Source: Lonicera japonica | Lineage: Eukaryota > Streptophyta > Magnoliopsida > Dipsacales > Caprifoliaceae | Direction of reading: 5' to 3' | DNA: 64,000 nt | Assembly (NCBI GenBank): GCA_021464415.1 | Contig: CM038465.1 | Coordinates: 19,375,839 to 19,439,838 of the forward strand | Shown here: positions 1-10,062 of the stretch, one piece after another | Position numbering within the stretch: the first letter of the stretch is position 1 | How the letters are laid out: every line of letters begins with the position of its first letter | Position numbers and translations under genes: made by a program | The notes under the pieces: generated by a model | What the model saw: the letters and a program-made list of their open reading frames with translations, nothing else | The model's database searches: none | What the model was told of the DNA's origin: nothing

Positions 1-680
1 CACCTATAAGTTCGGTATGGCTAGTTGTCGATCCTCCTCATCTTTTGAGGTCAATTCTTTGCTATTAGACATTGTTCATATCCTGGAAAATAGAATTAAG
101 GTCCTCACAAACACTCTTTCACGTGTTTCACTCAAAGAATGTTTCATTCAGTTCACTCGTGTATCACTCCATAATTACTGGCTTTTACCCTCTAATGATC
201 TCACAAGTTACGCTTCTTTTCGCTCAAATTAATGCTCTATAGGTTCTTATTGAACTATTCAATTGAATATTGGAATTTGAATGGATAGTTCACGCGAAGA
301 ATCAATAAGAAACAAGAATCCCAACTAATACGGTCACAATAAGGTGCAAAAGGAAGTGAAATAGGTTCGAAAATTCAGTCTCGTAAAAATGTGATTTTTG
401 GAATCCTTGGACCCTATAGAATCCTCGACTTATGAATGGACAGACTCGCAGATTCGTAATAGGGCGCAACTCGCTACTTAGCAATCAAGAACATATTCGA
501 AAAACTAAGCAAGAACAAATTCAGGATAATGCAAATTTTAATTTTTTTTATAGTGATGAAGAACACAAAGAATGAATGAACACTATTATATGCGATAATA
601 ACAAAACAGAAACCACAAAGAGAAATTACTAATTAATGGATAGATAAAACTTGATAGTAAAACCTGCCTCTGATACCAAC
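1..680 (-). mobile_element. 5' internal region of an LTR retrotransposon (truncated by window edge)
   Basis: On the minus strand a primer-binding site complementary to initiator tRNA-Met (core TGGTATCAGAG, about 668-679) lies directly after an LTR end. The region from there to the left edge would be the untranslated leader and the start of gag. A minus-strand ATG near 72 opens a short acidic frame that stops after about 22 codons, so no intact gag is visible. The 71-codon plus-strand frame at 17-232 has no family resemblance and was not called. Orientation comes from the PBS; the lineage (copia or gypsy) cannot be decided from this piece. Confidence 0.5.
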
Positions 681-1368
681 TGATACGACCTACGGTGATA
701 TTGCACGAAACCCGGAAACACAATGAATTAGCTGTGTGAATCTCGACATAGATACACACGAAAACCATAGCAAATTAAGAGCCTGGACCCTTTCTACAAT
801 CAGATTAGGATGGAAATTGAAGACGACACAACCGGGTGCAGAATACTGATTGATAAGTTGAATGAACGCCACGGACAAACCGATAAGTTCAAGTAGTTCG
901 TGAAGAACCAAAGAGGATTAAAATCACCCAATATTATTATGAATAATGTCTTAGATAATAAAACGAAACAATGAACCCCTTTTGAATAGGGTGTAGAAAA
1001 CTTAGGTAACAAGAAACCAATCCAACAAGAAAACCTCAAAACAAATGGTAACTAAACAAGGACTAGTCTCTTAAAAGAAATAATAGTAATAATAACGAAA
1101 TAATAAATAATAAAAACGTGTGGGCTTGACTCCACACTCTTGGGCCGCATACACATGGTCTTCTCACTCCAATTGAGCTTGAATAAGTGTAATTCAGCCT
1201 CCACTTTGTACTCCATGCTTTTCCCCTTCTATGGGTTTAATTGTGCCTCCTTCTTGAGCCCAAATAGCTTGAATTAATCCATTAAGCGATGCCTTTAATT
1301 TCTTAACCCGCAACCTTGTAATTGGACCTGTTGGAACTTGAATGGCCTCTGAATCCTTACCTCCATCA
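681..1368 (-). repeat. 5' LTR of the left-edge retrotransposon
   Basis: The 688-bp stretch begins TGATACGACC and ends CTCCATCA, giving TG...CA ends with a 4-bp inverted TGAT/ATCA terminus. The tRNA-Met-like PBS sits just outside its left end, which makes this the 5' LTR of a minus-strand element. The duplicate LTR lies outside the window, so the boundaries rest on terminal bases and PBS position only. Confidence 0.5.
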
Positions 1369-3490
1369 GATTAAATATAAGAAGAAAGAATCCGAGAAGA
1401 GTTAAAGAGATTGATTCTCTACACGTCATTGCACCCCTGAGTCATTTTTCTTGAAAATTTGCATTATCAATTAAAAGGTTTTTTTTTTCTTTTTTAATAT
1501 ATAAATTAATAAATAAAATATTGATAACCCTCATAATTTTTAGGCCATGGACGGTCGTCCCCCAAGGCCGGCTCTGCTATAAAGAAAGATTTACACGCTT
1601 TAGACAAGAGGCAAAATTATCAGTTACGAATGTTATTGAAGCACCACTACAACCACAAATAGCAGTTGTTGAACCAGTAGCTCTAGATTGAGAGCCGCTG
1701 GATGCATCAATAGTGAAGGAATAGAAACTCAACATATATATGTCTACAATGTAATTACAACTACATGCAAACCGCATGTTTGTTTAAAACAATGCATGGT
1801 GTGCTCTGAATGCATTGATATTAATTTTTTGTTTGTGAATAATAAAATGTTGATGTTATGATTTGATTTGATTTAAACAAGTAATTATTTTTAGTACCTT
1901 GATTTTTTTTCTTATTTTTATTTTGCAAGCCATCAACTAAAATCCTGGATATGCCTTTGGGTATACACGATGTGTGTATATGCCTCTAATTTGTCCATGC
2001 GTATCGTCTCATGTGGAATGGTAAATTAACTTAAATAAAATAAGTATTACTTCAACAATGTATGTGGTGAATTTCTAATGATCGCCATGTTCCGCATGCT
2101 CGATCCTCTACTATTCTATGTTCTTCCCGAAAGCATGCCAATCGCTGGTATAAAGCTTTTCCTATGCAGGGAACTTGTGCAGTAAACCCCCTTCGGGTGA
2201 CCATCTGTATGTCATCGTCAAGTAGTCCCCTCGAAGCTTTCGGGAAGAGGGGTAGTCTTGTGTGTAAAAGAAAATGGTATCATTTCCATCCAAAGGTAAT
2301 GGTCTGAAACTTTTATTATAAAATTTTCAGAAAAATGGAAAACATAAGTGATTGAAAAAAAAATTATGTTGATAGAATATTTTTGAGGTCAGAGAAAGAC
2401 ATTCATGTACAATTGCAGCAGCGGAATTGTTACCTGGTTGAGCTGACTTCAACCCACCTGAGAAAAAAAAAAGAAGTTTATCTTATTAATAATTTATTAA
2501 AAAAAATGAATTTAGCTAGTGACATATATAACTGCCATAAGAAACTATACTAATTTTGCGGTCAATCAAGACTTTCACGTAAAAATTATTGCTTTAATCA
2601 CTTTTTATGATAGACTAGAGGTGAACAAACCTTTCACGCAGAACTTGGAATTAGTGTAAAGCAAGCACTACTCTACCCCAAGTGAAAAAGATAAAATAAA
2701 AATTATGTAGTTACAGTCCATTGGATCAATAACAAGATAAAAAATGATATTAAAGACAATTGATTTATATGAGAAGTTAGAAAAAAAAATTTGAGGGATG
2801 TGATGACATCCTCTCTATGCTCATTTTTCTCACCACATCTCTTATCTTATTTTTTTAACTTCTCACAAAAATGAAAATTGCCAAATTAAACCAATTTAAT
2901 TTTTCTGTTCGGTTTAATTTTTGGATGGTTATGAAATTGGACATTTAATAGTTTTTGGCCTTTAACTATAAATTAATTTTTAGATAGATTACAAATCCTT
3001 TTTGTTTCAGAAATCTGATTAAAATTAATATGTGGTGGACATTTCTCCTTAAGATTCCTTGTTGCGCTTAAATAGTGCATGAAAAACTTACTAGATTTTG
3101 TAAGTGGGATTCTAGCACTAACCCTCGAAGAAATTAGCATATCTCTATCCAATTTAGTCTGCTTAACTTTCAAAACAGACTCTAGAATCCGAGTTCCTCC
3201 ACTTATTGACCCTATGCTCAACTTTTTCCTATCGGCAGAAATAGCATAAATTCGCACTAGGCGCTAGAATCCGAGTTCCTCCACTTATTGACCCTATATG
3301 CTCAACTACTCCTGTCCCAATCCAAGATGAAAATAAATTTGTGTAAGGAAAAAAATCTACCCTATGTTCAACCACTCTTGTCCCAATTCAAGATGGACAT
3401 TAAATTCTAGCCAATTTGTTTCTATCTAAAAAATATATATAATGACCAAAAAATAAAGGAAATAAATAATACCTTATCCATTAGAAAATA
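1369..3490. other. AT-rich intergenic DNA without a supported gene
   Basis: About 2.1 kb with no coding frame that resembles a protein. It holds the hAT-like terminus near 1530-1576 and a 12-bp inverted repeat at 2126/2236, both listed separately. A 46-bp stretch near 3180-3230 is repeated almost exactly at 3265-3310 (it starts TCTAGAATCCGAGTTCCTCC), a local tandem duplication. Confidence 0.6.
1530..1576 (-). mobile_element. hAT-like transposon terminus (solo end)
   Basis: Read on the minus strand from 1576, the sequence begins CAGAGCCGGCCTTGGGGG, close to the CAG-RGCCGGCCY terminal repeat of many plant hAT elements. The body would lie at lower coordinates, but no matching left end or 8-bp duplication is found before the LTR at 1368. 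It is probably a truncated relic. Confidence 0.35.
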
Positions 3491-3495
3491 TAAAC

Positions 3496-3640
3496 GGTCT
3501 CCTCACAGGAACTTAGTGGTAGGCAAGCCAGGGTAACTGGCCTTATGGCAAATTACCTTGGGCAAGTGGCAGGCCGGCTCAAATCTTTGAGTGAATGGCA
3601 AGTCTCACATCCATTGTGGTGTTGAAATACCTCGTCGAAT

Positions 3641-3683
<43 letters not shown>

Positions 3684-3684
3684 A
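3496..3684 (+). mobile_element. Probable tRNA-derived SINE with (AAC)n tail
   Basis: A box-A-like ACTTAGTGGTAGG (about 3511-3523) and a box-B-like GGCTCAAATCT (3576-3586) are spaced as in the RNA polymerase III promoter of a tRNA-derived SINE. A unique body follows and ends in a pure AAC trinucleotide tail at 3641-3682. Length (about 190 bp), internal promoter and simple-repeat tail fit plant SINEs. No clear target duplication flanks it, and the family is not identified. Confidence 0.5.
3641..3684 (+). repeat. (AAC)14 microsatellite
   Basis: About 14 uninterrupted AAC units, read here as the 3' tail of the SINE-like element. The opposite-strand frame reads it as a long polyvaline run, which is an artefact. 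Confidence 0.9.
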
Positions 3685-4053
3685 AAGGGTTAATAGTCCA
3701 TACTGACATTTGTATTTTCTGTTAAAAAATAAAATTAGTCTATCATTAGTCAAGAATACAACTTAATTATTTTTTTATAGTGAAATTTGATACATTGATT
3801 CTATCCAAAAAAAATTAAAAATAAGTACTAAAATGTTAATAGAAAACAAAAATAAGCCAATTGATTTAAGTTTAGGAGACGTTGTGAGTATGTTTATTCA
3901 AATAAAATTCAATAGAAATGATCTAATTTCATAATGTTATCAAAATATTTAACTATTCATCCATCCAAAGAAGAGGTTCACGGTTAACATAAGAATAGTA
4001 CTCTAGGGGCCAGCTATAAGTGTCGTTTATCAATGGGCACTACCTCAAAAGGC

Positions 4054-4490
4054 CACTTAGGCGACGTAGATTGTACGTCGCCCAAGTATACTTATACGTA
4101 ACCCGTATCTTAGGCGACGTATCCTACGTCGCCTAAGATACGTCTCCTAAGCTTTGTTGCCCTAGAGAATAGGCGACGTAAACAAATAATTACGCCGCCT
4201 AAGAAAAATCCAAGGCGACGTAACAAATACATACGTCGCCTATGTGGTCAGAACAAAGTTGACTTTGACTAGACTTTAGGCGACGTAGGTAAATACATAC
4301 GTTGCCTAAGGTCGAAGAGAAGTTGATTTTGACTGGACTTTAGAAGACGTAGGTAAACTACGTACGTCACCCAAGTAGGGACCTTAGGTGACGTACGTAT
4401 TTACCTACATCGCCTAAGGTCGAAGAGAAGTTGACTTTGACTTGACTTTAGGCGACGTAGGTAAACTACGTACGTCGCCTAAGTGAATTA
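4054..4490. repeat. CACTA 1 left subterminal array
   Basis: About 15 copies of the motif CTTAGGCGACGTA, in both orientations and often as face-to-face pairs around AT-rich spacers. In En/Spm such subterminal repeats are the TNPA binding sites. Several copies have a GTCGCC to GTCACC or GTTGCC change typical of methylated-C decay. Confidence 0.85.
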
Positions 4491-4764
4491 AAAAAATAAA
4501 AAAAAAATACCTGTTTTTGTGTGCACCCCACACGTGCACATCTATACAAATAACCTGCATTACAAACCAATTTCATTCATTTAAACATCCTGCCTAATCG
4601 TTCATATTTTTCATTCATTCAAATATCAAAACATTCAATTATTCAAATATCTAAGCATTCAATTAAATGTTCAAAATGTTTATAAATTATAGCAATGTCC
4701 TACAAAACGGTTTTAAAAACTTTACAATCATATAAAATTGATCAATAAGGAAATAAACCTAAAA

Positions 4765-6605
4765 CTATCCTGCGTTGGAGCCATCGGATGGTGGAGCCCT
4801 CGTATTCATCTGCCTCGCCATTTCTGCAAGCTGGGCCTATACCCTCGCTTCGAACTCCAGCCGCTCCCTATCTCGATCCTACCACTCAATCTCGACTTGC
4901 GTCTCGCGCTCTTGCATCTCCCTCTCGAGCTGCCTCTCGTACTCCTGCCGATCTCGTCTTTCCTGTTGAAGACACTCCTCTAGTTCCTTTTGATTTGCCC
5001 TAAGTCTGGCGAACTCCTCCTCAATCACGGCGTTTCGGGGCTCCGACTGTGATGGTCCTCTCGACTTCGGTTGCTTGGCGATGCCGCTGCCTAAGCCGGG
5101 AACCCTGGTCCCTCTCGAAGGACTGACCACCCTCTCCATAACCCCGATCTCTACATCAACAGAGAGTCTTGGAGGGGCTGTGACCGAGGCCGGCAAGGAG
5201 CCATCGGATGTATCCTCGATGGGAGGCATACACGCCATCAACGACGCAACCGCCTCGTCGCTCACGTGCTGAACCCGCGATTACAAATAGCAATAAATAT
5301 AATTAATGAATTTCTTATTACAAATAATTAAGCATAAGGATCGAATTTCTTATTACAAATAACTAGCAATAAATGTAATGAATTAATAAATAATAAACTT
5401 ATCGTGCCCTTGGGATCGAATTTCTTGTATATGTCTATGTACATCTTCGCATCAGGAGCTAGCTCGCCTTTCCTCATGTACTCATCAGCCCAAGCTGCAA
5501 AAGGCCTGGCCCCTCCGCTGTGGGGCCTCTTGTTTGTTGAGGCCTGGACCGCCTTCATTTGCTCGCTCCACCTCTGCAAGATACATAAGATACAAACCAT
5601 TAGAATATTCAATTGTATTTAAATTAAGTTAGACAAATTAATTAATTTTATTGAAATTCGGGATCCCTGAAGTGGTTGTACAACCACTGCCACTCTGCAG
5701 GCCGATGTGCGAACTCGACAGGAAGGGGCGAATCTCCCAATTTCTTCCAGTTCGCGTGACAGGAAGACTTCCACTGCCTGAACCGGTTGGCAGCCTTCTC
5801 GTCTATCCAGCCGGTGAGCTCCCTACGCCGGTGATCGATATCGTAGTTCACCTACAAAGCAAAATAGCAGAGATAAACATTAGTAATTTGAAACAATAAC
5901 AAACAATAACAAAATAAAGAAAAATGCAAAACTTATCGATAAAAAATCCAGCAACCTCGTCCGCTTTGTCACTGGAAGGTCATGCCATATCGGATCGAAC
6001 ATCGGACATTGGTTTTTTATATAAGCCGAGAGGTCCGTCACGAATTGGGAGCTAACTGAGAAGGGCGACCCCCTAATCGAATCTTCGTAGGTCACCGAGG
6101 TCCTGTCCTTCTCTTTCGTGATCGCCACCGTTTTCTTCCCGAGTACGACTCATCTCCTCTTATTACTCGAGGAGGCGCCGGCGGCGGTATCTGTATATTA
6201 CAAGAAAATTTATTCAGTAAATTATATAAAGTTAATATAATTGCTGGCGTATAACTAGAAAATATAATTAAGAACTTTACCTGAGTTGGTCGGTACGTGA
6301 GTAGTAGCAAAAGTGCAGCGAATGCTGCGTGTGGGTGGTGCGGGGCCCGTGTTGCCTGTCGTCGAATGAGCGGAAGGGAGGGGCAGAACAAGCGGCAGGA
6401 CCGGCGACTCCTACGCTGAGACCGGTGGTCCGTCGGCCTGGGCTGCCTGCTGTGATGCCTGGGGCGCCTGCTGCGATGGCTGGGGCCCCTGTCGCGAGGT
6501 CTGGGCTGCCTACGAGGTCTGCTGCTACTGCAGCAAGGTAAGATGGAACTCCTCGCGCAGCTCTACACAAGATTTCTTCTTTGCGGCTGAATCTTTCGGA
6601 GGCAT
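4765..6605 (-). pseudogene. TNPA-like CACTA protein (Transposase_24, plant En/Spm type), degenerate
   Basis: The minus-strand reading starts at ATG 6605 (MPPKDSAAKKKSCVELREEF) and runs through at least four exons to a stop at 4765. In order: a Q/P/A-rich linker with three in-frame stops; after an intron at 6191-6280, an exon with the lead-in to the conserved domain; an exon at about 5648-5851 with NWKKLGDSPLPVEFAHRPAEW; an exon at about 5400-5580 with RPHSGGARPFAAWADEY; and a C-terminal coiled coil of charged E/R/Q heptads (4879-5265) ending RAPPSDGSNAG. The two middle exons match the plant Ptta/En/Spm Transposase_24 domain. Family members are thought to bind the subterminal arrays and assist or repress transposition. 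The stops make this copy non-functional as read, but the exon structure is preserved. The same gene recurs in CACTA 2. Confidence 0.75.
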
Positions 6606-7499
6606 CCTGACATATATTAAAAAAGAAACATAAGAATACTATAATTGACCTGAATTAAAATTGAAATTGAATTAAACTGACATCGAAATTGAAATCGAAA
6701 GAAACATAAGAACAATAAACTTCAAGATCAATTTCAACTTTGCCCTAATTGAATTGAATTGAATTAAAATTGAAGTTGAAAGAAACATAAGAACACTAGA
6801 CTTAACAATTGCGAAAATTTTATTAATTAGGGAAGTTTCATTTCATGTTGATTGGGAAGCTATTAAATCATATTTGGTGCCTGTTAGCTCGCAGTCACGG
6901 GTAGCATATATGTTGAAAACTTGGAATTGAAATTGAAGTTTAGGGTTGAAATTGAGATTCGATTACTAAACTTGAATCTCAAATTCAACACTAAACTTCA
7001 ATTTCAATTTCAATTTTAAAACAGTCTGCACTTGTGTTCTCGGCAGTGGGAAAATTCATATTAAAATACCACATACTCTAAGTAATAATAATAAGTGACT
7101 GAACAAAATAGCAATCAAGCAAGGGTAACTACTATCTACAAATTGCATGGTTACACATTGCAAAAATAATTATGAATTTATCATAGTACGTATAATAATA
7201 TTCAATGTATATCTAGATATATACATATACATATATACACATATATATAGGGTTTAATTTATCAAAAATGTTTATATATACACATACTAGCTTAGTTTGT
7301 ACACGCCATATTTACGATATATGTATAATTTATATATACTTGACTTTGTAAAGAGTAATTAACAAAGGCTGAGCTTTATCTGATTAATAAATTCTTAACA
7401 TGTTCAAAAATATATAATAACCTGACTTTTGGTCATACATATATGTGAATTTAATTATCTCGACTATTATAATACTTTAGGTGTACTGTGTAGGCGAAA

Positions 7500-7905
7500 T
7501 TATTCACATACATACATACATACATATACATATACATATAAATCAAAGTAGCAAAAAAACACATACATACATATACATACATACAGGGACGTATGCAGGA
7601 ATTATAAACCTTAATTCATCGATCTAGCCATTACATATATACACATATATACATATATACATATACATAGACATATATACACAAATATATAGAGAAAGAA
7701 CAGGAAAAAAAATTCAACAGAGTACTATCACGTGGGCTTCGAAAATTATACATATACATATACATATACATATATACACATATATATAGAGAAAGAACAG
7801 AAATAACAGGAAAAACCAAAATTCGACGGAGTACTATCACGTGGGCTTTGGAAATTGTACATATACATATACATATATACACATATATATATATAGAGAG
7901 AGTGA
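7500..7905. repeat. TACATA microsatellite and triplicated G-box unit
   Basis: Imperfect ACATAT/ACATAC repeats are followed by a unit of about 110 bp present twice, with a partial third copy (about 7640-7905). Each full unit holds AGAGAAAGAACAG and a CACGTGG G-box core (near 7730 and 7840). The stretch lies between the TNPA start codon and its pyrimidine-rich leader, so it would be a leader intron or promoter-proximal DNA. Confidence 0.7.
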
Positions 7906-8060
7906 CCTGAAATTGGTGGTGAGGGACGGCGGTGAGGTGTGAGAGAGGGTGAGTTCGGTGAGGGAGGCTGAGTCCGGTGGTGGTGGGAGGAGGAGGGAGG
8001 AGGGAAACTGAGGGAGGGAGGAGGAAGGAGGGAGGTGTCGCAGAAAAATGAAATTGGGGG
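7900..8060 (-). promoter_or_regulatory. Probable TNPA 5' leader region (CT-rich on the minus strand)
   Basis: The minus strand here is a run of CCTCCCTC, CTCTCTC and CACCGCC sequence, as in plant 5' leaders. It is preceded upstream by the array at 8090-8345. CACTA element 2 has the same layout at about 37620-37860, and this conserved placement supports a transcription start in this block. No clear TATA box is visible. Confidence 0.4.
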
Positions 8061-8089
8061 TGGAGGGTTTAATTTATCCTAATCACTTG

Positions 8090-8345
8090 GGCAATGTAGG
8101 TAATTTAATTATGTCGCCTGGGATTTCACAAAGGCGACATACTTTAATTACCTACGTTGCCCAAGTGAATTTCAAATTTCCAGAATATTTCAAATTTTCG
8201 TGAAAATTTAACGGGGAAAACCATTCGGGTGACGTGTTTATTTGTACGTTGCCTAAGTTACTCTTAGGCGGCATAGTTTTTATTTCTACGTCGCCTAAGT
8301 TTATCTTAGGCAACGTATAAATAAACACTACGTCACCTAAGAGTT
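8090..8345. repeat. CACTA 1 internal array between the TNPA and tnp2 genes
   Basis: Eight or so degenerate copies of CTTAGGCGACGTA and its complement lie internally, between the two genes rather than next to an end. The block sits immediately upstream of the TNPA leader, so it could act as a TNPA-responsive promoter element, as with autoregulation in Spm. It could also be the fossil end of a smaller element fused into this one. Confidence 0.75.
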
Positions 8346-8664
8346 TTTAATATTTTTTTATAGTAATTTAATTTTAATAAGCTAATCTTTACTAGAAATT
8401 AGGTAGAAGGTCTTATTACACATTGAATTTTACCAAAAATCCAATGAATAATATTTTTTTGAATGAAGGGCCTATTTTTATTTGGTGATTAGTGTAAGAG
8501 GCCTATTTTGTTTTATATTTTAAATGAAGGTATTTGAATAAATTTAAATGTCATTTAATTAATAAAAACGTATTATATATTACCTAAATTACCCCCTCCT
8601 TATGAAATTTGCACAAAAAATATGGACTGCAAAGTCATATTGTAGTGAAATATGGACTGCAATA
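8346..8664. other. AT-rich spacer in CACTA 1 with ATATGGACTGCAA repeats
   Basis: No coding potential. Copies of ATATGGACTGCAA near 8620-8665 continue on the far side of the inserted LTR (9445-9520), so the LTR landed inside a small pre-existing tandem repeat. Confidence 0.6.
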
Positions 8665-8669
8665 TGAAC

Positions 8670-9430
8670 TGATGAGCCCGAAGATAGCACAGGAGCTGGA
8701 ACGTGGAGTGAAAACTATGCAGATCCCATCCGGGTTCCAAGTGGTCCAATCACCCGAGAGCTAGGGCCAAGAAGATCAAGGAAGCACTCATGATCGTGGT
8801 CCAAGAGTTGATGAATAAAGCTGGAGCTTGGAGAAGTATTCATGGAGATGGAGAACAAGAATTGAGAATAATGCTTAGCCAAGAAGACGTAGAATAATTA
8901 GGGCGTTTTATTATTGTTTTTATTTATTTGCATCATTTAAAGCACAAGGATTATGTATAATTAGTATTTAGAGTGATGGGCCTGCTAAGAGTGTTTTTGG
9001 GCTTGTTTAGAGTGTTCCATTAATTTTGTTGCCTTTCAAATTGGGATTGCTTTGTTATTTTTGTTTTATAGGGTTTGTTTAGGGTTTCATTAGGGTTTTC
9101 TTCTTCTCCTCCTATTTAAAGGAGGCAACTCTAATGTTTTGAGGCAGCCTTGTTTTATTAATACAAATTTGAGTGTGTTTTTCACCTCTTGCGTTCTAAG
9201 AACACATCGAACAGCCGGAATATTATTCTTGTTGTTCTTCGACTTATCAATCAATTAACCCATCAATTGATTGTTTGTCTTCGACTATACCAAGGTTCAT
9301 TCTCATTTTTATGGATTGGGTCGAGGTTCCACATTCATCATCTTCATGTGGTTCCAAGGTTCTTATGTATTCAACGTCACGGGTCGCGGATTCGACATAA
9401 CGGATAGAAATACGGTCGCGATTCACATCA
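8670..9430 (+). mobile_element. Solo LTR, family A, 761 bp
   Basis: Starts TGATGAGCCC, ends ATTCACATCA, and is flanked by the exact 5-bp duplication TGAAC at 8665-8669 and 9431-9435. No internal retrotransposon region is present, so it is a solo LTR left by recombination between two LTRs. Related copies are at 29094-31455 (diverged and interrupted) and 52367-52610 (internally deleted). The shared 3' part contains GGTTCCA and CTTATCAATCAATTAA-type motifs. Confidence 0.9.
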
Positions 9431-9435
9431 TGAAC

Positions 9436-10060
9436 TTTGCACTAAAAATATGGACTGTAAAGTTGATATGGCAGTGAAATATGGACTGCAAAGTTCATAT
9501 TGCAGTTCATATTTTAATGTATATTGGTATTTTAAGGGTTGAGATGTCATTTTGCAATGAAAAAAAAAAGATACATGTCATATTATCAATAAAAATAAAA
9601 AATAGGACCTTTTTTAATTGTCCGTAATCTTTATTATAATTATAACTTGCCAATTATATTTTAGTAATAGTTATTATTATAACATAAGAAACAGTGAGTT
9701 CTGAATTATTTCAAATACTAAAAGGTAAAAAGTAAATACTACTTTCATTTACCGCTTTTCATTTAGAAATAAAAAGTAAAAGTAAACATCACATACATGT
9801 CTTCACTAATTTTGAGTAAATGACACTAGAAGCCCTTAAACTATAAAATAAACTATAAAAAATTATAAATTTAATCATTTCACTTAAGATCCTCCTACAA
9901 TGAGTTGGTGGATTTGCAGCTGGAGAATCACCTAAAGCTTGTTAAAATGCCCGCCACAAATTTTAACAAGTAGCTGGAGAATCACGTAAGGGGAAACTAT
10001 ATTCAAGCAGTACCTACCGCACTACGGAATTCAATTTTGTTAGGAGCTATTTATTTCATG
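9436..10060. other. AT-rich spacer downstream of tnp2
   Basis: No gene. It holds the second half of the ATATGGACTGCAA repeat and, at about 9905-9985, a short duplicated phrase (GCTGGAGAATCAC). It lies downstream of the minus-strand tnp2 gene. Confidence 0.55.
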
Positions 10061-10062
10061 GG

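Noticed and set aside
1577..1777. 66-codon minus-strand frame with several cysteines
   Set aside because: No family resemblance, low-complexity flanks, and it overlaps nothing conserved.
3553..3753. Minus-strand frame with a long polyvaline run
   Set aside because: It is the translation of the AAC microsatellite; no flanking homology.
7631..7882. 83-codon minus-strand frame rich in YMYMYI
   Set aside because: Translation of the TACATA microsatellite.
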